Shown: positions 1 to 8,391 of the stretch, in pieces
How the letters are laid out: the number at the start of each line of letters is the position of its first letter
Numbering within the stretch: the stretch's first letter is position 1
Assembly: GCA_002298545.1 (NCBI GenBank)
Contig: DBKQ01000082.1
Coordinates: 1 to 34,604, forward strand
From: Prevotella sp. UBA746
GTDB lineage: Bacteria > Bacteroidota > Bacteroidia > Bacteroidales > Bacteroidaceae
Direction: 5' to 3'
DNA: 34,604 bases
The notes under the pieces: generated by a model
Databases searched by the model: none
The model's input: the letters and a program-made list of their open reading frames with translations, nothing else
What the model was told of the DNA's origin: nothing
Position numbers and translations under genes: made by a program

Positions 1-898
1 TAGGAGTACCCGACTCAAACCAATAGTCGCCGATTTTCTGTGATGCAAGTGCTTTTATCAAGCTAAATGGATTATATACATCTTCGGAGTTCTCGCTGAA
101 ATGATAGCCGTCGTATTTCTTTTTGAGCAGCGCGAAGGTGTCGTCAACGCTGAGGTGCAGACGCTCGGCAAGCATTTCCACGTCGGGCAGCATCTGCGTG
201 TGCAGCTCATTGCTACTGATGCCGCAGATGGCAGAATACTGGTCGTACATGGAGATATTGAAGAGGTTATTCAGTTCGCTGAAAATACTGAGCTGCGCAA
301 ACTTGGTGATGCCAGTGAGGAAAACGAATTCGAGATAAGGGTCAAGCATCTTAATCGGACTGTAGAAGTTCTGCATAATGCGGCGCAAGGCTGCAAGGTT
401 ATCATTTTCGTGCACTACATCAAGCAACGGCGCATCGTACTCATCAATAATGAGTGCCACCTTCTGCCCGGTCTGCTCGTAAGCAGCCTTCACGATATTG
501 GCAAACCGTATGTTAGGTTCCTTATCCTTATTCTCTTCCATACCTAATTGCTTTTCGTATGGCAGAAGCAGATAGTCGAGATAGCCCTCCAACTGTTTTG
601 TGTCCATATGTTTTGCACCGCTCATATCGAAGTGCAACACTGGATGCTTAACCCATTCCTTCTCATATTCGCCCATGGCAAGACCCTCGAACAAGTCCTT
701 GCGACCTTCATAATAAGCGTGTATCATCGAGGCAAACAGCGACTTGCCGAACCGACGCGGACGGCTCAGGAAGATATACTTATAGCCTTTGTCTATAAAA
801 TCAACAAGATACTGCGTCTTGTCGATATAAAGGTAATTACGTTCCCTTATCTCACTAAACGTCTGTATACCTACCGGATATCTTCTTGTCTGCTTCAT
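1..898 (-). CDS. AAA-ATPase-like / PDDEXK-family protein, C-terminus cut by window edge
   Basis: The reading frame begins at the ATG at 898 (MKQTRRYPVGIQTF...) and stays open to the window edge, so about 299 residues are visible and the C-terminal part is missing. It carries the RPRRFGKS P-loop-like motif near residue 47, a LIIDEYDAPL Walker B-like strand, and the segments seen in the full paralogue at 5851-7410. Over 1-993 it aligns with 6516-7504, with long stretches nearly identical at DNA level. In the family (AAA-ATPase-like domain followed by a PDDEXK nuclease-like domain) copies are numerous in Bacteroidales and the function is not established. The missing C-terminus should hold the PDDEXK part. 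The gene follows sbcC on the same strand but has its own promoter. Confidence 0.85.
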   Translation of the reverse strand, partial: MKQTRRYPVGIQTFSEIRERNYLYIDKTQYLVDFIDKGYKYIFLSRPRRFGKSLFASMIHAYYEGRKDLFEGLAMGEYEKEWVKHPVLHFDMSGAKHMDTKQLEGYLDYLLLPYEKQLGMEENKDKEPNIRFANIVKAAYEQTGQKVALIIDEYDAPLLDVVHENDNLAALRRIMQNFYSPIKMLDPYLEFVFLTGITKFAQLSIFSELNNLFNISMYDQYSAICGISSNELHTQMLPDVEMLAERLHLSVDDTFALLKKKYDGYHFSENSEDVYNPFSLIKALASQKIGDYWFESGTP

Positions 899-960
899 AT
901 TCTCTTTCGTTTTTACTTATTTACCAGCTCTAAAAGAATGCCACAATCAGCATCTTTGTG

Positions 961-992
961 CAAATTTAGCGATTATTTATATAAGCAACAAA
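961..992 (-). promoter_or_regulatory. Bacteroidetes-type promoter of the truncated AAA-ATPase-like gene
   Basis: Read on the minus strand, a TTTG box (989-992) is followed after 20 nt by TAAATTTG (961-968), matching the -33/-7 consensus TTTG ... TAnnTTTG. The predicted start site leaves a leader of about 50-60 nt before the ATG at 898. The same arrangement occurs at 7472-7503 before the paralogue, and the homology between the two copies stops at the -33 box. Confidence 0.65.
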
Positions 993-1010
993 TTTTTATT
1001 TTGAATTCTC

Positions 1011-4000
1011 TCACGGATATACCTCGATATGACTACTACCCGAATTGCCGTTTTTTATAATGCGTATCTGCGTGGTAATGCGCTCACTCATCGTGTCGGT
1101 ATGGCTTATCACACCCACCTTCTTGCCCTGCGACGACTGTAGCATGGCAAGCGAGTCGATAACCGTGGCAAGGGCGTCGGGGTCGAGAGTGCCGAATCCC
1201 TCGTCGATGAAAAGATTGTCGAAGGAAATGTTGCGCGACGAAAGTGCCGACAGTCCAAGAGCCAATCCGAGGCTAACGATGAAAGTCTCGCCCCCCGAGA
1301 GCGAAGTAGTATCACGTATGTCGTCGGCGCGATCGTGGTCAATAACCCTTATACCAAGAGAATGTTTCACCTGAACCAGCTCATAGCGACTGTTAAACTT
1401 GCGTATCTCCGCATTGGCATGAGCTATAAGGAAGCTCAGAGTGTAACATTGGGCTATCTTGCGCAACGTGCGTCCATCGGTGCCTATGGCATCGGTAATA
1501 GCCGTCCACTCACCTGCCGTTCGCTCTGCAAGCAATTTGCTTTCGTGCATTTTGCCCATCTGTTGCCGTGCATAATCATAGCGCTGTTTGCGCGACTTCT
1601 TCTCTACAAGTTCTGTATCAGACTGAGTTTCCAATTCTGCCTTGCGTTTAACAAGGTCGTCGAACGACGTTGACGGCTTTGTCGCCAGATGTTCGTTATG
1701 CTCTTGCGTAACTTTTTCAAGAAGCGTATTGGCTCTTGTCAATGCATCATTCTTCAACTGCATCTCATGCCTTATCTGCTCCCAGTTGTCTGTTGCAGAA
1801 TAGAGCAAGGAGATATCGGCAACCGTTATGGAACGACCTTCATACATATTATTAAAGTCTGCTATCCATGCATCAAGCTCGTCGGAACACAGCCGTAATT
1901 TTTTCTCTGCCGACAACAGTTGTTTCTTGCCTGCCTCCATTTTACCCGAGAGAACACCAAGTTTATTGTCAAGTTTGGTTATTTCATCAGTCTTGGCAGT
2001 AACGTTATCATTAGCCTCCTTTATCCTTTCCGTAAGTTCCGTCTCATATTTGTCCGGATCCTTATCACCGACTTCAGCTTTCATATCCGCCATCATCCGT
2101 GCAGCATTGTCGTTGGCATCGTTGAAGTCTGCCAAGGCTGCAGCCAAAGCGTCTTTCTTTTCTTTGAGTTGTGCCAGTAAGTTCTCTGTTTTCCCCTTGG
2201 CGGTGGCAAGTAGTGTCAAGGCGGTATTCTTTGTCTGTTCAGCCGACTTCAACTTCTTGTCTGATTCCTCCTTATATTCATTCAACAGTTTTTCAGCCTT
2301 CTCTTTTGCTTTTCGCAAACTGTCAATCCTTTTCACCAAGGCATTATATAGGTCAAGCTCTTTGGCAGTATCTTTTGCACTCTGCTCAGCAACAGGCAAC
2401 AGTTTGCCGAGAGCCTCACTCGTGGCAATCCATTCCGGGTGCCGGTCGTGAAGAATGTCCCAGTCGCCGGTAATGCGCTTTACATCAGCATCAAGAGACA
2501 TTATAGTTCTTTCTATCTGCTTTATGCTGCCGCCCACACTCCCCTGCTCCTTTGTCAGCCTGGTAAGAGTCTGCGTCAAGCGTTCAAGTTCAGTCTCCTT
2601 GTTCTGTATGAGTATAGCGAGCTCTGATATTACAGGAACGAATGCGGCATCATCTGAATAAGGATGATCAGTGGCGCCACACAACGGACACGGTTTGCCA
2701 TCATGCAGACTATGCCGATGAGCCTGCCAGTCGTTGCTTGTCATAAGAGTATGGGTATGACGTAAGGTATCCAGCTCTTTTTTTAGCTTTTCCGTATTGA
2801 TGCTACCGATTTCAGCATCAATCTCTCCGTTGCGTTTCTTCAGAGCGTCAAGTTCCTTGACATTCTGGTTGAGACGCATCTTTTTGTCATTAAGGTCTTG
2901 CAGTGTTTTTATAGCAGAATTAATGTCGCTGAGAGTAGCATCTGCTGCCGTCTTTGCCTTTTGCAGAGTAACGACATTCAAGCCGTCGGCTTTTGCAGCC
3001 TCTGCAGTATAGGCTTCCGTAGCAGAAGCAACAGATTTTACAAGTTTACTGGTGTTGTCTTCGACTTCGGAAACCAAGACCTTATAAGTATCTTCATTCC
3101 GCTTTACATTATCTTCCGCACGTGATATTTCCCCCAAATTACCATCAAGAGCATTTTTTGCCGCGGTAGTAGCTTGCTTGCAATTAGCGACAACAGCTTT
3201 TTTTTCATCCACCCCCTTGACAGTAGCTTTCAGTTCAGCCTTTATCGACCTTGCACGGTTTATGTGGGGCTTTTGCTTTTCCAGCTCGCGGAGTGCAGTT
3301 TGATGATTTTCTCTAAGCTTTTTAAGTATGCTATTTTCTTTATCGACATTTGCCTTTATGGTATTCGTTTGTTCCTCGGCAGACTTAATGTCGGTATCGA
3401 GTTTGACAATATTTTGCTCCGTTTCCTTTATATTCTTGTAAATGCCCACAGCATCAAGCGTGGCATCATGCAGAGCAAGACGTGTTTTCTGCCCAGCCAG
3501 AGCCTCAACAGCTTTATTGGCAAGTTCGAGATTATTGCCACACTCTTTTATCTCCTTGCATATATTATCCTCACGAGCATACCAGTCGAGGGAAGTCTTG
3601 ATATTATCGAGTTCCTTACGGTTTTGCGCTGCACTCTCCTCAAGTTTAGCGATGCTTGCATTAAGCTCGGCAAGCTGTTCCTCCGACATATCGTCTTGCT
3701 CGTAGGCAGAAAGCTTTGCCCGTATCTCCTTGAGATTATCTACAGCAGCTCTACGGTGTTCGTCTATCTTCTCTGAGACACGTGTGTAGGTGTCGTCTCC
3801 ACCAATAAGTTTCTCAAGGAGTTCATAGCGTTCATTCTCCTTTGCATTCAGGAAATTGGCAAACGAACCTTGAGCAATGAGCACAGTGCGGAGAAACTGC
3901 TCATAATCAAGACCTATGATGTCTGGCAGCGAGTTCCAATCCACGGATTCTTCCACTTGATTACCGTCTTTCATACTGATACGATATAGTGAGGTCTGCG

Positions 4001-4400
4001 CATTTTCGTATCTCACGCGCTGAAAGCGCACATGCCATTCGGCGCGGTATACCATACCGTTATTGGCAAGGAAAGTAAGCTTACTGTAGCCATTCTTTCT
4101 TCCACGTGTCAGGATATTACGGCTGTCGGTCGGAGCAAGCCGGTTGTTCTCGCCCTCCTCCGGACTACCGAATATCTCGATATTCTGGTTGCGGTCGCCC
4201 TTTTTTCGCGGATAGCGCGGGGCACGGTTGTAGAGGGCAAGACAGATGGCATCGAGCAACGTAGACTTACCACTGCCCGTAGGTCCTACGATGCTGAATA
4301 TCGTACTGTCGGCAAGTGCCCCATGCTCAAAATCTATCACCTCACCTTCCTGACGGTCGAGCGAGGCGAGATTTAATATCTCAAGTTTAAGAAATCTCAT
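1011..4400 (-). CDS. sbcC: SbcC, ATPase subunit of the SbcCD DNA-end nuclease
   Basis: SbcC (bacterial Rad50) is the SMC-like ATPase that, with SbcD, opens hairpins and processes blocked DNA ends. At 1129 residues it is a normal length for the family. The N-terminus has a Walker A GPTGSGKS at 39-46. Two long, charged coiled-coil arms flank a zinc-hook CPLC at 571-574, the cysteine motif that joins two molecules. The C-terminal ATPase half has the ABC signature LSGGE at 1034-1038 and Walker B LFIDEG at 1063-1068. Its ATG lies 24 nt after the sbcD stop, giving the usual sbcD-sbcC operon order. Nothing looks broken. Confidence 0.97.
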   Translation of the reverse strand: MRFLKLEILNLASLDRQEGEVIDFEHGALADSTIFSIVGPTGSGKSTLLDAICLALYNRAPRYPRKKGDRNQNIEIFGSPEEGENNRLAPTDSRNILTRGRKNGYSKLTFLANNGMVYRAEWHVRFQRVRYENAQTSLYRISMKDGNQVEESVDWNSLPDIIGLDYEQFLRTVLIAQGSFANFLNAKENERYELLEKLIGGDDTYTRVSEKIDEHRRAAVDNLKEIRAKLSAYEQDDMSEEQLAELNASIAKLEESAAQNRKELDNIKTSLDWYAREDNICKEIKECGNNLELANKAVEALAGQKTRLALHDATLDAVGIYKNIKETEQNIVKLDTDIKSAEEQTNTIKANVDKENSILKKLRENHQTALRELEKQKPHINRARSIKAELKATVKGVDEKKAVVANCKQATTAAKNALDGNLGEISRAEDNVKRNEDTYKVLVSEVEDNTSKLVKSVASATEAYTAEAAKADGLNVVTLQKAKTAADATLSDINSAIKTLQDLNDKKMRLNQNVKELDALKKRNGEIDAEIGSINTEKLKKELDTLRHTHTLMTSNDWQAHRHSLHDGKPCPLCGATDHPYSDDAAFVPVISELAILIQNKETELERLTQTLTRLTKEQGSVGGSIKQIERTIMSLDADVKRITGDWDILHDRHPEWIATSEALGKLLPVAEQSAKDTAKELDLYNALVKRIDSLRKAKEKAEKLLNEYKEESDKKLKSAEQTKNTALTLLATAKGKTENLLAQLKEKKDALAAALADFNDANDNAARMMADMKAEVGDKDPDKYETELTERIKEANDNVTAKTDEITKLDNKLGVLSGKMEAGKKQLLSAEKKLRLCSDELDAWIADFNNMYEGRSITVADISLLYSATDNWEQIRHEMQLKNDALTRANTLLEKVTQEHNEHLATKPSTSFDDLVKRKAELETQSDTELVEKKSRKQRYDYARQQMGKMHESKLLAERTAGEWTAITDAIGTDGRTLRKIAQCYTLSFLIAHANAEIRKFNSRYELVQVKHSLGIRVIDHDRADDIRDTTSLSGGETFIVSLGLALGLSALSSRNISFDNLFIDEGFGTLDPDALATVIDSLAMLQSSQGKKVGVISHTDTMSERITTQIRIIKNGNSGSSHIEVYP

Positions 4401-4424
4401 ACTATTGAAAGCTTTTATGTCTTA

Positions 4425-5699
4425 TCAGTTGTCGATAGACAGTTCGTTCATTACCTTCTTTATCATCTCCTCTTGCCTATCCGACATCTCCACTCCGTGT
4501 TTTATGGCGAATGCCTCACGAATGGTGTCTACAGGATTACGGTTCAGGATATCGTCTATGCTGGCAATATGCTGCGAGTCGGTAATGGTAGTGATGTCGA
4601 GCTGCGGAATAATCTTCTGTATCTTGCACAACACAGCATCTTTGGTGGCAACCAGACTCTCCAATTCTCTAATTTCGTCTGCCGCCACCTTGCCGAGCAT
4701 GACGCGCAGCACTACATATACGAATGTTTCACTTGGTTTGTCGCCATGTTTTTCGGGGAGTTGTTTGTTGATTAGCGTCTTCAGTTTATTTACCGTCAGC
4801 GGTTCATCGTTCTCTGGCAATATGCATAGAGGATGCTGCGGATGATATTCAAGGAACTCCACCTCAGGCTGTTTGCCGTTTTCTATGGTCAACAGATCTA
4901 CGCCATGACTATAGTCTTTCTCGGCAAACGACATTGGCAAGGCACTGCCCGTATAGCGAGCCCAGTTGGTACCCCATATATGCTGACGTTTGTGAATGTG
5001 TCCGCAAGTCATATAGTCGGGATGTCCCTCCCACTTGTCGATACTCACTTCCTCCTGTCCGCCAACGATAATTTTCTCGCTTGCATCATTCTTGGCAATG
5101 TCCGTACCACTGGCATACAGGTGAGCCATCATAACTGTCGGTTTATCGGGATACAGCTGTCGTGCACGGTCGGTTAGCTGCTGCAAGAAGCGGTTTACTC
5201 CATGCGAGTAGCTCTCGTCGGCCACCACATCCGAACGCAGGTATGGCACGGCAAGGACAACAATGCTGTCGCCAGCCCTACCCTGTACAGGAATTATGAG
5301 GTCGTCGTAATCTGTTTGCCAACAGCCCGACGCGCCTTCCATGTCATCCGACGCCACCCAAGTGCGCCTCACGTTGCCTCGGATTTCCACATTGTAGCGT
5401 TCAAGCAGCGGGCGCGGTGCCTCAAGGCGGTTTGAAGAATCGTGATTGCCGGCTGTAATGACAATTGTCATATCCGGGCAAGCCTGTGTGGCATCGGCAA
5501 GAAATTCATAATAGGTACGCTGTGCGGCAGCCGAAGGGTTGCCGTTGTCGAAGATATCACCAGCCACAAGGAGTGCGTCTGGTTTGTGCGTAGTTATCTG
5601 ACTTAACAGCCAGTTGAGAAAATGGCGATGTTCCGGCAGACGGTCGTTGCCGTGGAAGAGGTTGCCCAAATGCCAGTCGCTTGTGGATATTATCTTCAT
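4425..5699 (-). CDS. sbcD: SbcD, Mre11-like nuclease subunit
   Basis: This is the calcineurin-like metallophosphoesterase partner of SbcC, with 3'-5' exonuclease and single-strand endonuclease roles in DNA-end repair. The metal-binding motifs are present: DWH with D8 and H10, GDIFD with D48, GNHD at 84-87, and a later CGHIH. The frame is open 18 codons further upstream to 5753, but the ATG at 5699 is chosen because MKIISTSDWHLG is where members of this family begin. The product is 424 residues. It is the first gene of the pair. No exact TAnnTTTG box was found in the 150 bp upstream. Confidence 0.95.
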   Translation of the reverse strand: MKIISTSDWHLGNLFHGNDRLPEHRHFLNWLLSQITTHKPDALLVAGDIFDNGNPSAAAQRTYYEFLADATQACPDMTIVITAGNHDSSNRLEAPRPLLERYNVEIRGNVRRTWVASDDMEGASGCWQTDYDDLIIPVQGRAGDSIVVLAVPYLRSDVVADESYSHGVNRFLQQLTDRARQLYPDKPTVMMAHLYASGTDIAKNDASEKIIVGGQEEVSIDKWEGHPDYMTCGHIHKRQHIWGTNWARYTGSALPMSFAEKDYSHGVDLLTIENGKQPEVEFLEYHPQHPLCILPENDEPLTVNKLKTLINKQLPEKHGDKPSETFVYVVLRVMLGKVAADEIRELESLVATKDAVLCKIQKIIPQLDITTITDSQHIASIDDILNRNPVDTIREAFAIKHGVEMSDRQEEMIKKVMNELSIDN

Positions 5700-5850
5700 T
5701 GAAATATAAGGAGCTAAATATTGATGTTTGTCATTGTATGAGCAGAAGGTCATGTCTGCGTTAAAACAACTCCGGCGAATACGCCAGACGCGCCTTCTAA
5801 ATATCTACGATTTCAGATGCTTATGCCATGTGGCGCATCATTAGACAGAG

Positions 5851-7410
5851 TTACCCTTCTATCCTCCACTCCGTGATGGTGCGCTCCTCACTGCTGTAGT
5901 TCACGCCAACCTTAACCAATCGTTTGCCATCGGCAGAATATGGAATGAGATAGCCCTTGTCGTCAATCTGACGGAGGGCGGCATCGGCGGAGCCGTCGAA
6001 TTTCAACTCCATGACGTAGACCGTGGACGGAAGAGTTATCACAACGTCAGCTCTGCCGTGGGAACTCTCTTCCTCAACATTGATGAATCCTCCAATAAGC
6101 GAAAAAACGAGGTAGAAGATGGTCTGCACATCGCGCTTCGTCTTGTTCGACAGGCAGTAGGACACGCCGGCGAGATAGGCGCGCATAAGGGTGAGAGCCT
6201 GCTCCATATCGTCGGCAACGACTGCCTTGACGAACTTGATGACAAAACTGCTGTTGGTGCCTTCTGCCGGAATGAGGTAGTTGGCACAAAGAGAGCGAAT
6301 CATGCCCGTGCGCACTTCCTCATTGGGATAGCCCAAGGTATAGATATTTATCATCGGGTCGTAGTGCTTGATGGTAAGGTAACCGCTCTGGTATAATAAT
6401 GGCAAGGCGGTGGTCATATTCTCCGGCGAAACGTCGAAGTCGCTCACACCGGCATCCTGACCGCTGAGGTCGCGCAGGCCGACATTATATTTCTGAAGCA
6501 GCTTTATTATATAGGTAGGAGTACCGGAATCAAACCAGTAGTCACCGATATCGCCAGAGGCAAGAGCCTTTATCAGACTGAACGGATTATAAACATCCTC
6601 GGAGTTTTTGCTGAAATGATAGCCGTCGTATTTCTTTTTGAGCAGCGCGAAGGTATCATCAACGCTGAGGTGCAGACGTTCGGCAAGCATTTCCACGTCG
6701 GGCAGCATCTGCGTGTGCAGCTCATTGCTACTGATGCCGCAGATGGCAGAATACTGGTCGTACATGGAGATGTTAAAAAGGTTGTTCAGTTCGCTGAAAA
6801 TGCTCAGTTGCGCGAACTTGGTGATACCTGTGAGGAAGACAAATTCGAGGTATGGGTCGAGCAACTTAATTGGCGAATAGAAATTCTGCATAATGCGGCG
6901 CAAGGCTGCAAGGTTCTGCTCCTCGTGCACAACATCATGCAACGGCGCGTCGTACTCATCAATAATGAGTGCCACCTTCTGCCCGGTCTGCTCGTAGGCA
7001 CGCATCACAACGCCCCTTAAACGTTCGTTTGGATGCAGTTCGCGCTCGTCTCTGCCATATTTGTCTTCGTATGGTATGAGTTGCATATTGAGATAGTGTT
7101 CAAGTCGCTCCCCGTCAAAATGCTTTGCACCGCTCATATCGAAGTGCAGCACGGGATGCTTAACCCATTCCTTCTCATATTCGCCCATGGCAAGACCCTC
7201 GAACAAATCCTTGCGCCCCTCGTAATAAGCGTGTATCATCGAGGCAAAGAGAGACTTGCCGAACCGACGCGGACGGCTCAGGAAAACATACTGATAACCA
7301 CTTTTTATAAAATCAACAAGATATTGTGTCTTGTCGATATAAAGGTAGTTACCCTCCCTAATTTTTTCAAACGTCTGTATTCCTACCGGATATTTTCTTG
7401 CCTGTGCCAT
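5851..7410 (-). CDS. AAA-ATPase-like / PDDEXK-family protein, full-length paralogue
   Basis: A 519-residue protein and the complete version of the gene truncated at the left edge. N-terminal ATPase-like half: P-loop variant RPRRFGKS at 46-53 and Walker B-like LIIDEYDAPL near 150. C-terminal half: a PDDEXK nuclease-like core with RADVVI, an E-L-K triad after VYVM, and a downstream Q-I-D-D-K-G-Y segment (roughly 450-490). Families with this two-domain plan (AAA-ATPase_like plus PDDEXK_9) occur in many copies per genome in Prevotella, Bacteroides and Porphyromonas; their role is unproven, and mobile or defence-related functions are only guesses. It has its own promoter and lies between sbcD and a vWA gene, all on the minus strand. 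Confidence 0.9.
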   Translation of the reverse strand: MAQARKYPVGIQTFEKIREGNYLYIDKTQYLVDFIKSGYQYVFLSRPRRFGKSLFASMIHAYYEGRKDLFEGLAMGEYEKEWVKHPVLHFDMSGAKHFDGERLEHYLNMQLIPYEDKYGRDERELHPNERLRGVVMRAYEQTGQKVALIIDEYDAPLHDVVHEEQNLAALRRIMQNFYSPIKLLDPYLEFVFLTGITKFAQLSIFSELNNLFNISMYDQYSAICGISSNELHTQMLPDVEMLAERLHLSVDDTFALLKKKYDGYHFSKNSEDVYNPFSLIKALASGDIGDYWFDSGTPTYIIKLLQKYNVGLRDLSGQDAGVSDFDVSPENMTTALPLLYQSGYLTIKHYDPMINIYTLGYPNEEVRTGMIRSLCANYLIPAEGTNSSFVIKFVKAVVADDMEQALTLMRAYLAGVSYCLSNKTKRDVQTIFYLVFSLIGGFINVEEESSHGRADVVITLPSTVYVMELKFDGSADAALRQIDDKGYLIPYSADGKRLVKVGVNYSSEERTITEWRIEG

Positions 7411-7471
7411 CGTCGCGTCTCGTTTTACTTATTAATCAGCATTAAAGAATGCCACAATCAGCATCTTTGTG

Positions 7472-7503
7472 CAAATTTAGTGATTATTTGGATAAGCAAC
7501 AAA
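7472..7503 (-). promoter_or_regulatory. Bacteroidetes-type promoter of the full AAA-ATPase-like gene
   Basis: TTTG (7500-7503), 20 nt, TAAATTTG (7472-7479) on the minus strand. The -33 box begins only a few bases after the stop codon of the vWA gene (7506-7508), so the promoter fills the gap between the two genes. It is nearly identical to the promoter at 961-992. Confidence 0.65.
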
Positions 7504-7505
7504 TA

Positions 7506-8126
7506 TTACTCATCAAAATAGCTTCCCTCTTTCATTTTCTTGCCTACAGCCTGACACTTCGCGAATCTCATCCTTGCCTTGTTCTCGCAGGCAAACATCC
7601 GTCTGGTGCCGGCCTCATCCTCCGAGAAGCACAGATGATTGTCTATTCCCATATTCCTGGCAATACCCTCAACGTCGAGATTGTCCGTGCCGATGAAAGT
7701 AAAGGTCCAGTTCTGCTTCTTCAGTTTCTCTATCAGATTTTTTATCATTCCGAGATTGAACTCCTCGCTGCAGTTCTCCTCGCCGTCGGTAATAATCGTT
7801 ACCAGCACGCTGTCTCCCTCTGAAGCCTGAGCATTGATTTTGGAAATGCCCATACCTATGGCGTCATAGAGAGGTGTGCCTCCACAGGGGTTATAGTCGC
7901 GCTGACTCAGAAGTTTTACCTTATCGGCACTCACATTATCATAAATTAGCTTTTTGTGAGTACTGTCGAAGGTGATAAGCGTGACGCGCTGTTCCAGATT
8001 GTCATGCATCTTCTGCATTTTCTTAATCGTAGACAGGGTCTCGTTGATACCCGCCAGTGCCTGGCGCTCGATTACACACATGCTACCACTCTCGTCTACC
8101 ACTAAAAGATTGAATACTCTTTTCAT
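7506..8126 (-). CDS. von Willebrand factor A domain protein
   Basis: A 206-residue single-domain cytoplasmic vWA protein. The metal-ion-dependent adhesion site is complete: D-E-S-G-S at 11-15, T84 in the CGGTPLYDA loop, and D114 in ITDGEEN. Such proteins bind partner proteins through a divalent cation; several stress (TerY-like) and chaperone systems use them, but no partner gene is adjacent here. There is no signal peptide or membrane segment. The ATG at 8126 is preceded by an AGGAG element about 10 nt upstream, one of the few clear ribosome sites in the window. Which pathway it serves cannot be told from this sequence. Confidence 0.85.
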   Translation of the reverse strand: MKRVFNLLVVDESGSMCVIERQALAGINETLSTIKKMQKMHDNLEQRVTLITFDSTHKKLIYDNVSADKVKLLSQRDYNPCGGTPLYDAIGMGISKINAQASEGDSVLVTIITDGEENCSEEFNLGMIKNLIEKLKKQNWTFTFIGTDNLDVEGIARNMGIDNHLCFSEDEAGTRRMFACENKARMRFAKCQAVGKKMKEGSYFDE

Positions 8127-8310
8127 ACTTCGTTTCTCCTATAAGTTATAATTTTGTTGTATTTTATTTGTTTCAAAAGGCAGGCAGAATATTAAACTCT
8201 TCCGCTGTCCTTATATCCCTTATAAGAAATTCGAGTATGGAAAATTAAGATAAATAAGAAAAAAATTTTTGGATCTTCTTAAAATTTAGTGCATTTCTAT
8301 GCTTTACTGT

Positions 8311-8375
8311 CGGTATTCGATAGCTGCACTTTTGGTGCAGAATCTATGCGCCAAAAGTGCACTATCTATATACCG
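8311..8375. repeat. 65-nt imperfect hairpin between the C69 peptidase and vWA genes
   Basis: Nested inverted arms: CGGTAT (8311-8316) with ATACCG (8370-8375); GATAG (8319-8323) with CTATC (8362-8366); and a 15-base arm at 8325-8339 with its partner at 8347-8361, differing at one base and separated by a 7-nt loop. The arm core is the sequence TGCACTTTTGG and its complement. It lies just after the stop codon of the peptidase gene, where a terminator would be, but no T-run follows directly. The rest of 8127-8391 is AT-rich and shows nothing else. Confidence 0.75.
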
Positions 8376-8391
8376 CCCCTATTTCCTACTG

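Noticed and set aside
548..1060. Long plus-strand ORFs antisense to the AAA-ATPase-like genes (also 101-547, 6616-7020, 7033-7521)
   Set aside because: Paired shadow frames of the two paralogues; the minus-strand products have clear motifs.
1828..2451. Serine-rich plus-strand ORFs within sbcC
   Set aside because: Antisense shadows of a Lys/Glu/Ala-rich coiled coil, which gives Ser/Phe/Leu-rich frames on the other strand.
5757..5850. Short inverted repeats (GGCG-AATA-CGCC; GATGC/GCATC) between sbcD and the AAA-ATPase-like gene
   Set aside because: Arms of 4-5 bp with no T-run; expected by chance.
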